A stretch of DNA of 9,200 nt from Hellea balneolensis (lineage in GTDB: Bacteria > Pseudomonadota > Alphaproteobacteria > Caulobacterales > Maricaulaceae), in contig QIKS01000144.1 in assembly GCA_003233025.1 (NCBI GenBank), forward strand, positions 1-9,200, read 5' to 3'. The position numbers and the translations under genes are program-made. The notes under the pieces were generated by a model. It worked only from the letters and a program-made list of their open reading frames with translations, was not told the origin of the DNA and did no database searches. Below are positions 1 to 9,200 of this stretch, piece by piece; position 1 is the first letter of the stretch; each line of letters opens with the position of its first letter.

Positions 1-665
1 CAATTGACCATGTAATGGACAAGGGGTGTCTTATAGGTTGGCCGCATGATATCATGTTCGATATTGTCCAGGGACAGCTCTTCACCCTCAACCGTGACAA
101 GCTTGCGCTTCCACGGCCCCGGACGCAGCCCGGATCTGATTTTCATAATCGAACTGACCGGATAATTCTCAACGACAACTTGTACAGTCACCGCATTATA
201 AAGGTTGGCCCAATAAGACATAGCTTGCTTGCGCTCAAATGTAGAAGGCTTTTGCGCCGCCAGGTCGTCAATATAAGCGGCGAGTTTTGCCGTGTCGGAG
301 CGCGACGCCTTCAAAGCCCCGTAATCAAAACGAACCAATCCGTCTGCGCCCAGCACGGCGTGTTTTTGCAATATAACACCCCAATCATTTTGTGGTCGCG
401 GCGGGGCGACGGGAGCCACCATCTCGGGTTTATCCATTTTATCCATAACCATCTCGTCTTTGGCCATTTCATCCATGCTACCTTTAGCCATTTCGTCTTT
501 AACCATTTCATCTTTGACCATCTTGTCCATGACCTCGGTGGTCTCGCTGGTTGGTTTTTTGGGGCCGCCTGCGCTGGCACTGCTCGCCGCCCAAAGGGTA
601 GCACTGCCGCCAATGACAGCGATTATGACAGCCGCTTTTGCGGTAGATGTTAAATAAACAGACAT
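1..665 (-). CDS. Secreted DUF547-domain protein with Met-rich repeat, C-terminus cut by window edge
   Basis: This gene reads leftward from ATG at 665 and is still open at base 1, giving 221 codons. The start has an AAGGA ribosome binding site (674-678 on the complement) eight bases upstream. Residues 1-32 look like a Sec signal peptide: a hydrophobic stretch at about 11-26, then ASA before the likely cleavage. Residues 46-82 are a low-complexity segment with ten methionines, mostly in five-residue steps of the type M-V-K-D-E. From about residue 93 the protein resembles the DUF547 family: a tryptophan-asparagine-tyrosine-rich motif (YWANLYNAVTVQ, 151-162), then GPWKRKLVTVEGEELSLDNI (183-202) and an IEH element. 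The function of DUF547 proteins is not established; some are exported. The protein is probably periplasmic. The family's conserved cysteine-containing part would lie beyond the edge. The family call is by motif memory, but the match is strong. Confidence 0.85.
   Translation of the reverse strand, partial: MSVYLTSTAKAAVIIAVIGGSATLWAASSASAGGPKKPTSETTEVMDKMVKDEMVKDEMAKGSMDEMAKDEMVMDKMDKPEMVAPVAPPRPQNDWGVILQKHAVLGADGLVRFDYGALKASRSDTAKLAAYIDDLAAQKPSTFERKQAMSYWANLYNAVTVQVVVENYPVSSIMKIRSGLRPGPWKRKLVTVEGEELSLDNIEHDIMRPTYKTPLVHYMVN
420..530 (-). repeat. 15-base tandem repeat encoding MxKDx-like pentapeptides
   Basis: Within the DUF547 gene, codons 46-82 repeat with a 15-base unit. The encoded pentads include MVKDE, MVKDE, MAKGS and MAKDE, followed by MDK and MDKPE variants. 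On the plus strand the unit appears as repeated versions of CGTCTTTAACCATTT. The copies are diverged and one step is shortened by two residues (MDE), so the array is not freshly expanded. The pattern resembles the pentapeptide MXKDX repeat known from small exported bacterial proteins. Its role here is unknown. Confidence 0.75.
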
Positions 666-892
666 AGAATTTATCCTTGTAAAATTATCATTACGCCGTT
701 CATAGCAGGGTTTAAGGGCAAGCATACTAAAACTATCTTCACAAATTTGTGCATTGTTTGTCATATGCTCTATCACGACTTGGTCACGAAATATTGTAGC
801 CTCAAGCCTTGATTTGCACTTCAACTATTACCGGGGAAGGATTATACATCCCACCAGCATAACGCTCGATAAACATATATAAGAGATATTTT
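666..892. promoter_or_regulatory. Divergent intergenic region between the DUF547 gene and the outer-membrane protein gene
   Basis: Both flanking genes start from this 227-base AT-rich stretch, so promoters for both must lie in it or read through it. I found no pair of -35 and -10 boxes that I would call firmly on either strand. TATACA at 843-848 is a possible -10 for the plus-strand gene, with only a poor -35 (TTCAAC, 820-825). The region holds a 12-base palindrome at 740-751 and two TCACGA direct repeats (773-778 and 784-789) spaced 11 bases apart, about one helical turn. These could be regulator sites, but that is inference. Confidence 0.5.
740..751. promoter_or_regulatory. Perfect palindrome, candidate operator
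   Basis: CACAAATTTGTG is a perfect 12-base inverted repeat with no spacer. It lies 74 bases before one start codon and 141 before the other, in a divergent intergenic region. That is a typical place for a dimeric regulator to bind. The regulator is unknown, and a chance origin cannot be ruled out in AT-rich DNA. Confidence 0.3.
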
Positions 893-1537
893 ATGACACA
901 TAAATTTGCATCTATTCTCGCCGTCGCTTCGACCATTTTTTTGCTTCCGTCTACGGCTACGGCGAAAAACTGGTATTTGGGCGGCTCTATCGGCTATAAT
1001 CAGGCTTCCAACCAAACCAGCACGGGCGAAAACCGGCTTGTAGAAGCAGAATTTGACGCCGGCATTGTCTCGACCAGTGTTCTTGGTGCCAAATTGGACA
1101 ATAACTTTCGCATTGAAGGTGAATTTGCCTGGCGTCGCAATGACGGCAAAAACTTAAGCTTTAACGGCATTGACCGTAGCATTGCTGCCAAAGGTGCGGA
1201 AACTTACGGCCTGCTGTTTAACGTTTTTTATGATTTTGATTTGGGCACTGGCTTTACGCCTTATGTCGGCGGCGGCGTCGGCGTTGATTTTATTACCAAC
1301 GAATTTTTATACGGCCCCGTTGTTTTTGAAGACAGTGATACTGTTCTCGCATGGCAAGCAATGGCCGGCTTTTCCGTTCCCGTGACCGAAACAATAGACG
1401 CTTTTATTGACGCCCGTTATCACACGGCCATCGGCCCAAATTTCACCCGTACATCTCCTGCTGATACGGGTGTATCTCTGGATTCAGAATACGACACTTT
1501 CAGCATTTCCGTTGGATGGCGTTTTAACCTTAAATAA
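893..1537 (+). CDS. Small outer-membrane beta-barrel protein (OmpA/opacity-like porin family)
   Basis: The gene encodes 214 residues. The start ATG has an AAGAGA element (881-886) six bases upstream. Residues 1-24 form a signal peptide ending in TATA before KNWY. The mature part has amphipathic strands rich in alternating aromatic and small residues, for example WYLGGSIGYN (27-36), a TPYVGGGVGV stretch typical of this family, a strand near DAFIDARYHT and a final SISVGWRF. This fits an eight-stranded barrel of the OMP_b-brl or surface-antigen type, inserted in the outer membrane by the BAM complex. The C-terminal phenylalanine that BAM commonly recognises is followed here by Asn-Leu-Lys, which is slightly atypical. 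The substrate or function is not evident; such proteins may be structural, adhesive or immunogenic. The gene appears monocistronic, with its own terminator downstream. Confidence 0.85.
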   Translation: MTHKFASILAVASTIFLLPSTATAKNWYLGGSIGYNQASNQTSTGENRLVEAEFDAGIVSTSVLGAKLDNNFRIEGEFAWRRNDGKNLSFNGIDRSIAAKGAETYGLLFNVFYDFDLGTGFTPYVGGGVGVDFITNEFLYGPVVFEDSDTVLAWQAMAGFSVPVTETIDAFIDARYHTAIGPNFTRTSPADTGVSLDSEYDTFSISVGWRFNLK

Positions 1538-1561
1538 AACCTATCTCAGAAAGCTAATTAC

Positions 1562-1598
1562 AAAACCCGTCCCCGGATTTATTCCGGGGACGGGTTTT
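1562..1598 (+). terminator. Strong intrinsic terminator, potentially bidirectional
   Basis: A perfect 16-base-pair stem (1562-1577 with 1583-1598) closes a five-base TTTAT loop. The core is CCCGTCCCCGGA against TCCGGGGACGGG. It is flanked by four A bases on the left arm and four T bases on the right arm, so it can work from either direction. It sits 24 bases after the stop codon of the outer-membrane protein gene. The core also resembles palindromes that recur between genes in some alphaproteobacteria, so it may be one copy of a dispersed element. Confidence 0.85.
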
Positions 1599-1700
1599 AT
1601 GATTTTGGGGCAATGCGCTAAGATTTGCAACATTGCTGGCATGGCACAAAAACGGCTTTCAACCCTTGAAAAATCGCATCTTGCCCATAAATATACACAA

Positions 1701-1715
1701 TCCAATATTATTGGA
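1701..1715. promoter_or_regulatory. 15-base palindrome, candidate operator
   Basis: TCCAATA, a central T, then TATTGGA forms a perfect inverted repeat with seven-base arms. The single-base centre makes an RNA hairpin unlikely, so a protein-binding site is the likelier reading. It lies about 200 bases before the secG start. No regulator is known from the sequence. Confidence 0.25.
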
Positions 1716-1766
1716 CTGGTAATCCTTGCAAGCCTAGTTTAAACGGCGAAGCAACGAAGAATATAT

Positions 1767-1911
1767 AACAAGAGGCCCCGCGAGCGGACGCGAGCAATTA
1801 AAGATGAGCGCATAGCGCGACCGGGAATGTATAAACAAGAGGCGCGGAGCGCGTAGCGCGACCGGGAATGTATAACAAGAGGCGCGGAGCGCGTGAGCGC
1901 GACCGGGAATG
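1767..1911. repeat. GC-rich tandem repeat, three copies, abutting the secG start
   Basis: Two near-identical copies lie at 1834-1873 and 1874-1911, with a period of about 40 bases. They differ mainly by one inserted G (GCGTAG becomes GCGTGAG). A longer, diverged first copy spans 1767-1833. It shares the starting AACAAGAGG and the closing block TAGCGCGACCGGGAATGTAT, with extra sequence between. The units are full of GCGC and CGCG steps and can fold on themselves. Each ends in GGGAATG. In the last copy the GGGA lies seven bases before the secG ATG and probably serves as its ribosome binding site. Confidence 0.8.
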
Positions 1912-1915
1912 CAAA

Positions 1916-4777
<2,862 letters not shown>

Positions 4778-4860
4778 AATTAAACCGCTTATGCGCTAAA
4801 CCCGTCTTGCTTGCCAGACATTCTATAGCTATTGTGCGGCGCCAAAGTATAGGAAAAATT
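4778..4860. promoter_or_regulatory. Divergent promoter region between tpiA and ppiD
   Basis: This 83-base gap separates two divergent genes, so it probably holds the promoters of tpiA and of the ppiD-trp operon. TATAGC at 4824-4829 could be a -10 element on the plus strand, but no -35 box sits at a normal distance. I could not assign either promoter from the sequence. The ppiD ribosome binding site AGGA (4851-4854) is clear. Confidence 0.45.
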
Positions 4861-6789
4861 ATGTCTGGTTCAATTCTAGGGTCGTTTAAAAACATTCTGA
4901 TGGCGGTTGTCGTCGGTTTATTGCTGGTTTCTTTGGCCATTTGGGGGGTGTCAGATGCCTTTACGCCCAAAACCAGAGACGCGGCGGCTATGGTTGGCGG
5001 CGAGAAAATCTCCTTGCAAGAATTTGATCGCCAGTTCAAACGCAGCCTGCGCGACGAAAATCAGCAATTGGCAGAGCGCATGACAACCCAGCAAGCTTAT
5101 GAACGCGGGCTACACCAGACGGTTATCAATCAGATGATCACTAATAAATTGATTAAAATCGACGCCAATGATTTGGGCCTTGATGTCAATCAGCGCGACG
5201 CTCTTAAATTTGTTGAAGGCTTGGAGCTTTTCAACAATACAATCACCGGAAAATTTGACGAAACGAAACTGGCAAACCAGCTTTACCGCATCGACCGCAA
5301 CCTATCGCGCAAGCAATTTGAAATGCAGATTTTCGATGCTATTCGCCAAGAGCAAAGCATTTCCAGCATTGTCAGTGGCCTTGTCACCCCGACAACATTT
5401 GTCGACCAACAATATAAATTCATGACCGAGCAGCGCACCGTCAAAATGCTTATTTTAGACGCGTCCAGCGTCGTCAAAGCCCCAGACCCCAGCGACGATG
5501 AGCTGCGCACCTTCATAACAGAACATCAAAACAGTTATATCGCCCCTGAATACCGCAGAGCCACAGTCATGCGGCTGGAGCTTGCGCCGCTGATCTTGGA
5601 CATGGAAGCCAGCGTCGAAGAAATCGCCGACCAATATGATTACAAGCTAAAATCGGGCCGGCTCGGAACGGCAGAAACCCGTTCTTTTTCACAAATCCTC
5701 GCGACAGATGAAGCCCAGGCTCAAGCGATTAGTGACGCCTTAAACGGCGGCCAGGATGTGACCAGTGTTCTGACCACATTCACCCTAAACGCGCCTATTG
5801 ATTATACGGACGTCTTGCCGGGCGTCACCAGTGACCCTTTAACCGGAGAGACCGCCTTTACCATGAACCACGGCGAAGCCCGCGTTCTTGAAGGCAGTTT
5901 TGGCACCTGGTATAGTGTCTATGTCAGCGCCATAACCCCGGCCCTTATCCCGTCTTTGGAAGAGCAAACGCAAAACATCTCCAATGAGATCAAAGGCGAA
6001 AAAGCGAAAAAAATAATTTATGATGCGCAAAATGATATTCAAGAAAGCCTGGATGAAGGCTTGTCGATTGAAGAGGCGGCGAAAGCCCACGGCATTCCTG
6101 TTGCCAGTTACGATTTTATCTCACGGCGCGGCGAAAATGAGGAAGGCCGGCTGATGGTCGGACTTGCCGCCGCCCTCGGCATTTCTCAAGACGATGATAT
6201 TCTCAAAGAGATTTTTACCACCGATATGGGCTTTGAAGGCGATGTTTTTGAAACCAGTGCAAACGGTATTGCCGCCATTCGCGTCGATGCTGTCCAAGAC
6301 AGCACGCCGCGCCCCTTTGAAGACATAAAGCCGCAAGCTCTTAACGCCTGGCAGGCAGAAAAAACCGATCAGGCTCTGGCCCTCTTGCTTGCCGACACGG
6401 CGCAGCGGGCCGAGGCGGGTACGAATTTGGATAGCTTGGCCGCAGAAATTGGCACCGGTGCGATCATCCGCGAAATCTCTATGCTGCGCGCCATACGCAA
6501 TGACGCCGTCAGCCCGCAATTAGCGGCGCAGCTGTTTGAGGCTGGATCTGGGGAGACGGTTCGCGGACGGGCAGCGGACGGAATAAGCCGTATTGTCGGA
6601 AAAATCGTCGAGGTCACACCCAATGAAGAGGCGCTCAGTGGCCCTCTCGCCGATAATCTGAAGCGCCAAGCTGCGCAACAAATGGATAGCGATATCCAAA
6701 CCGCTTACCGCACCGCTATTTTAGCACAAAATCCGGCGCAAACCATTGGCAGTAATATCAGCCAAATTCTCGGCGTAAACACCCCGTAA
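4861..6789 (+). CDS. ppiD: Membrane-anchored periplasmic folding factor, SurA/PpiD-type peptidyl-prolyl isomerase
   Basis: The 642-residue product has a short cytoplasmic N-terminus, one transmembrane helix (about 12-30) and a large region predicted to lie in the periplasm. It fits the PpiD layout: an N-terminal anchor and SurA-like chaperone segment (about 36-210, including the FDRQFKR and LVTPTTF-type motifs), then a parvulin-like region at about 273-356 (beginning TRSFSQIL, ending near GTWYSVYV) and a helical C-terminal domain. The parvulin part looks degenerate, so chaperone activity is more likely than efficient isomerase activity; this is inference. PpiD proteins help newly exported proteins fold near the Sec channel. 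ATG 4861 is chosen because AGGA lies six bases upstream and the membrane anchor follows; an in-frame TTG at 4807 adds 18 residues without support. The stop overlaps the trpE start by one base (TAATG). Confidence 0.9.
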   Translation: MSGSILGSFKNILMAVVVGLLLVSLAIWGVSDAFTPKTRDAAAMVGGEKISLQEFDRQFKRSLRDENQQLAERMTTQQAYERGLHQTVINQMITNKLIKIDANDLGLDVNQRDALKFVEGLELFNNTITGKFDETKLANQLYRIDRNLSRKQFEMQIFDAIRQEQSISSIVSGLVTPTTFVDQQYKFMTEQRTVKMLILDASSVVKAPDPSDDELRTFITEHQNSYIAPEYRRATVMRLELAPLILDMEASVEEIADQYDYKLKSGRLGTAETRSFSQILATDEAQAQAISDALNGGQDVTSVLTTFTLNAPIDYTDVLPGVTSDPLTGETAFTMNHGEARVLEGSFGTWYSVYVSAITPALIPSLEEQTQNISNEIKGEKAKKIIYDAQNDIQESLDEGLSIEEAAKAHGIPVASYDFISRRGENEEGRLMVGLAAALGISQDDDILKEIFTTDMGFEGDVFETSANGIAAIRVDAVQDSTPRPFEDIKPQALNAWQAEKTDQALALLLADTAQRAEAGTNLDSLAAEIGTGAIIREISMLRAIRNDAVSPQLAAQLFEAGSGETVRGRAADGISRIVGKIVEVTPNEEALSGPLADNLKRQAAQQMDSDIQTAYRTAILAQNPAQTIGSNISQILGVNTP

Positions 6790-8282
6790 TGGATTTGGAT
6801 ATCAATCCCGATATTGGGCAATTTGCCAAATCTTATGCAGACAAAAAACCGCAACTCGTCTGGACGCGGTTAATCAATGATATCGATACACCGGTTTCTG
6901 CTTTTCTAAAACTGGCGCAAGGAAAACCCTATACTTATTTGTTCGAATCTGTTTCTGGCGGCGAGCAAAGAGGTCGCTATTCCGTTCTCGGCTTCGCTCC
7001 TGATCTCATATGGCGTGTGCGCGGCGAGCAGTGCGAAATTTCCCAAGACGGCAGCGATTTTACGCCCGTAAGCGAAAAACCCATCGACAGCCTGCGAGCC
7101 ATTCTCAAAGCATCCAAACTGGATATACCGGACGAATTACCGCCCATGTCAGCCGGCCTATTTGGCTATTTGGGCTATGACCTCATCCGTCAAATCGAGC
7201 ATTTACCGACACAAAAACCTGACCCGATAGGCACACCGGACGCCATCATGTTTCGCCCAACTTTGATCGCTATTTTCGATCAAATTTCTCAAGAAATCAT
7301 TTTGACAACAAGTGTGCGTTTTGATGAAAACCGCACGGCTGATGAAGCGTATATCCTGGCCAGCAAGCGCTTGCTGGCCGCTTGCGATGCACTGGAAACA
7401 ACCCCGGCCAGCCTGCGCCATAAGGCCGGACATCCAAAAGCCGTCCCTCTTATGCCTGGAAATTCTCTTGAAGGTTTCTCAAAAAAAGTCGAGAAAGCCA
7501 GAGATTATATCAAAGCCGGCGATATTTTTCAGGTGGTCATTGGCCAGCGCTTCACCGCCCCTTTGAGCGTATCGCCCTTTGCCCTATACCGGGCTTTGCG
7601 GCGGCTCAACCCGTCGCCCTTCCTTTATTATCTCAACTTTGACGACCATGCGGTTGTTGGCTCCAGTCCTGAAATATTGGTCAGGCTCCGCGACAAGAAG
7701 GTTACCATCCGTCCCATCGCCGGCACCCGCCCGCGCGGCAAAACGCCAGACGCGGACAAAGCTTTGGAGCGGGAACTTCTGGCAGATCCAAAGGAAAATG
7801 CCGAACATCTCATGTTGCTCGATTTGGGCCGCAATGACGTCGGCAGAGTGTGCAAACCCGGCACCATCAAAGTTACCGAACGCGGGATTATTGAGCGCTA
7901 CAGCCATGTCATGCACATCGTCTCCAATGTCGAGGGCGAGATCAAACCCGGCCTGGACGCCGTGGATGCTTTATTTGCCGGATTTCCAGCCGGAACGGTC
8001 AGCGGCGCGCCGAAAGTACGAGCCATGGAAATCATCGACGAGCTGGAAGACGAAAAACGCGGCATTTACGGCGGCGCAGTTGGTTATATCTCAGCCGATG
8101 GTGATATGGACACCGCCATCGCCCTGCGCACTGCCGTGGTTAAAGACGGCGTCATGCATGTGCGCGCTGGCGCTGGTATTGTCATGGACAGCAATCCCAA
8201 AGCAGAATTCGAGGAAACCAAAGCTAAGGCCCGCGCCCTCTACAGCGCCTGCGCCCACGCACCATATTTCGATCGGAATTGA
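6789..8282 (+). CDS. trpE: Anthranilate synthase component I
   Basis: TrpE, with TrpG, converts chorismate and glutamine to anthranilate, the committed step of tryptophan synthesis. The 497-residue product has the N-terminal tryptophan-sensing domain, with an LFES motif (51-54) matching the LLES feedback site, and the C-terminal chorismate-binding domain. That domain shows KAGDIFQVVIGQRF, HLMLLDLGRNDVG (340-352), PAGTVSGAPKVRAMEII (400-416), GGAVGYISADGDMDTAIALR and RAGAGIVMDSNP (459-470). All expected blocks are present, so it should be active and feedback-inhibited. Aminodeoxychorismate synthase PabB is the main alternative, but trpG and trpD follow directly. Translation is probably coupled to ppiD through the TAATG overlap, and no leader peptide or attenuator fits directly upstream. 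It is a separate gene, not fused to trpG as in rhizobia. Confidence 0.97.
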   Translation: MDLDINPDIGQFAKSYADKKPQLVWTRLINDIDTPVSAFLKLAQGKPYTYLFESVSGGEQRGRYSVLGFAPDLIWRVRGEQCEISQDGSDFTPVSEKPIDSLRAILKASKLDIPDELPPMSAGLFGYLGYDLIRQIEHLPTQKPDPIGTPDAIMFRPTLIAIFDQISQEIILTTSVRFDENRTADEAYILASKRLLAACDALETTPASLRHKAGHPKAVPLMPGNSLEGFSKKVEKARDYIKAGDIFQVVIGQRFTAPLSVSPFALYRALRRLNPSPFLYYLNFDDHAVVGSSPEILVRLRDKKVTIRPIAGTRPRGKTPDADKALERELLADPKENAEHLMLLDLGRNDVGRVCKPGTIKVTERGIIERYSHVMHIVSNVEGEIKPGLDAVDALFAGFPAGTVSGAPKVRAMEIIDELEDEKRGIYGGAVGYISADGDMDTAIALRTAVVKDGVMHVRAGAGIVMDSNPKAEFEETKAKARALYSACAHAPYFDRN

Positions 8283-8284
8283 GA

Positions 8285-8860
8285 ATGCTCCTGATTATCG
8301 ATAATTATGACAGTTTTACCTATAACCTTGTTCACTATGCCCAAGAACTGGGCGCGAAAACACATGTTATTCGTAATGATGATATGAGCGCCTCTGAAGC
8401 ATTGGCCCTCAAGCCGCAAGGTATATTGATCTCGCCGGGGCCAAAAACGCCCGAACATGCGGGCATGTGTTTGAAGCTGATAAAAACCGCGCCTGAAGAT
8501 TTGCCGATTTTTGGGGTTTGTTTAGGGCTGCAAGCTATTGGCGCAGCTTTTGGCGGTGATATTATTGCAGCCAAGTCGATTATGCACGGCAAAACTTCAC
8601 CGATTAAGCATGACGGGACTGGCATGTTAGCGGGTATTCCCAGCCCCTTCACCGCCACCCGCTATCACAGTCTCGCCCTCGACCCCAGCGCCCTGCCCGC
8701 TTGTCTTGAAGTTAACGGCACGTCGGCGGACGGCGAAATTATGAGTATGCGCCATAAAACCCGGCCCCTGCACGGGGTGCAATTTCATCCCGAGTCTATC
8801 GCCTCTGAATATGGCCATGACATATTGGCAAATTTCCTCAAATTGGCGAGCATCAAATGA
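8285..8860 (+). CDS. trpG: Anthranilate synthase component II, glutamine amidotransferase
   Basis: TrpG hydrolyses glutamine and passes ammonia to TrpE. The 191-residue product is full length for a class I amidotransferase. It begins with the family signature [14 protein letters not shown], followed by the oxyanion motif [12 protein letters not shown], the nucleophile Cys79 in [11 protein letters not shown], and His168 and Glu170 in [12 protein letters not shown] 8285 is two bases after the trpE stop and has GGA (8275-8277) seven bases upstream. A TTG at 8279 would overlap trpE by four bases and add two residues. Such subunits can also serve PabB in folate synthesis; no separate pabA or pabB is visible here. 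The stop overlaps the trpD start as ATGA. Confidence 0.97.
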   Translation: MLLIIDNYDSFTYNLVHYAQELGAKTHVIRNDDMSASEALALKPQGILISPGPKTPEHAGMCLKLIKTAPEDLPIFGVCLGLQAIGAAFGGDIIAAKSIMHGKTSPIKHDGTGMLAGIPSPFTATRYHSLALDPSALPACLEVNGTSADGEIMSMRHKTRPLHGVQFHPESIASEYGHDILANFLKLASIK

Positions 8861-9200
8861 GCTCGGATTTTAAAGCGGTATTTGAGCGCATGATTAGCGG
8901 CCATATGGCCGACAAAGATATCGCGACACACCTGCAAAAATTTGAACGCGAAGGCGTGACCCAGAGAGAACTGCGGATTGGCGCCGAAGTTTTGCGGGCG
9001 CGCATGACGCAGATTAAAGCGCCGCCGGGGGCTATGGATATTGTCGGGACGGGGGGGGATAATCTTTCCACCTTTAATATTTCAACCGCTTGCTGTTTTG
9101 TCGTGGCAGGGGCCGGCATAACCGTTGCCAAACATGGCAATCGGGCCGTGAGCAGCAAATCCGGCGCGTCGGATGTGCTGCGCCAGCTCGGGGTGAAACT
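8857..9200 (+). CDS. trpD: Anthranilate phosphoribosyltransferase, C-terminus cut by window edge
   Basis: TrpD joins anthranilate to phosphoribosyl pyrophosphate, the second step of tryptophan synthesis. The ATG overlaps the trpG stop by four bases (ATGA), a typical coupled junction. The 114 codons in the window cover the N-terminal helical part ([15 protein letters not shown]) and the active-site motifs [17 protein letters not shown] (62-78), where the glycines bind pyrophosphate, and [19 protein letters not shown], which contacts anthranilate. The residues after GTGGD (NLS) differ from the more common GSG or GLP, a minor variation. The frame stays open to the right edge with no frameshift. 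trpC usually follows in alphaproteobacteria. Confidence 0.95.
   Translation, partial: MSSDFKAVFERMISGHMADKDIATHLQKFEREGVTQRELRIGAEVLRARMTQIKAPPGAMDIVGTGGDNLSTFNISTACCFVVAGAGITVAKHGNRAVSSKSGASDVLRQLGVK

Larger units (their letters stand above)
1599..1915. other. Gene-poor stretch upstream of secG
   Basis: This 317-base stretch lies between the terminator and the secG start. The first part (1599-1760) has no convincing gene. It contains a 15-base palindrome at 1701-1715 and a possible -35 box, TTGAAA (1666-1671), with no well-spaced -10. The second part (1767-1911) is a GC-rich tandem repeat. The secG promoter must lie here or within the repeats, because the terminator should insulate secG from the gene on the left. 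Confidence 0.6.

Noticed and set aside
15..653. Long plus-strand open frame, 212 codons, rich in His and Phe
   Set aside because: It is the complement of the DUF547 gene. The His/Phe-rich part is the antisense of the Met-rich repeat, and the product resembles no family.
1641..1742. Possible 33-residue small protein with a hydrophobic C-terminus (MAQKRLSTLEK, ending ILASLV)
   Set aside because: There is no ribosome binding site before the ATG and I recognise no family. It overlaps a palindrome and could be open by chance.
1827..1856. Nine-codon open frame inside the GC-rich repeat, possible leader peptide
   Set aside because: GGGA lies directly against the ATG, too close to act as a ribosome binding site, and the codons simply follow the repeat.
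1868..1915. N-terminal extension of SecG from an upstream in-frame ATG
   Set aside because: It would add 16 charged residues encoded by repeat DNA ahead of a normal SecG start that has a better-spaced ribosome binding site.
4807..4860. N-terminal extension of PpiD from TTG
   Set aside because: It has no ribosome binding site and would put 18 basic residues ahead of the normal anchor. AGGA before ATG 4861 decides the start.
7579..8304. Second-frame open reading frame of 241 codons inside trpE
   Set aside because: It is a shadow of trpE. The real frame carries every conserved TrpE block.

Overview
The window looks like ordinary chromosomal core-genome DNA from an alphaproteobacterium of middling GC content. 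The evidence is gene content and order: secG followed by pyrG, tpiA nearby, and a SurA/PpiD-type folding factor directly upstream of trpE-trpG-trpD, an arrangement known from several alphaproteobacterial orders. I could not fix the order or genus. I saw no tRNA, rRNA, CRISPR array, insertion sequence, phage gene or toxin-antitoxin pair.

Left part (1-1600): a minus-strand gene for a secreted DUF547 protein runs off the left edge. It carries an unusual methionine/lysine/aspartate repeat between signal peptide and domain. A 227-base divergent intergenic region with a perfect 12-base palindrome separates it from a plus-strand gene for a small outer-membrane beta-barrel protein, which ends at a strong intrinsic terminator (1562-1598).

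Middle (1600-4800): a gene-poor stretch holds a 15-base palindrome and a GC-rich tandem repeat whose last copy abuts, and probably supplies the ribosome binding site of, secG (preprotein translocase). pyrG (CTP synthase) follows 40 bases later. tpiA (triosephosphate isomerase) lies on the opposite strand, and its stop codon overlaps that of pyrG. tpiA diverges from the next transcription unit across about 83 bases.

Right part (4861-9200): ppiD (membrane-anchored periplasmic folding factor), trpE, trpG and trpD form a tightly packed plus-strand operon with junctions of 1-base overlap, 2-base gap and 4-base overlap. trpD runs off the right edge. TrpE, TrpG and TrpD catalyse the first two steps of tryptophan synthesis from chorismate. 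There is no room for a trp leader peptide or attenuator directly before trpE, so control probably lies in an upstream promoter and in feedback inhibition of TrpE. No convincing new biological system is visible. The best leads are the MxKDx-like repeat joined to DUF547 and the tandem repeat at the secG start.
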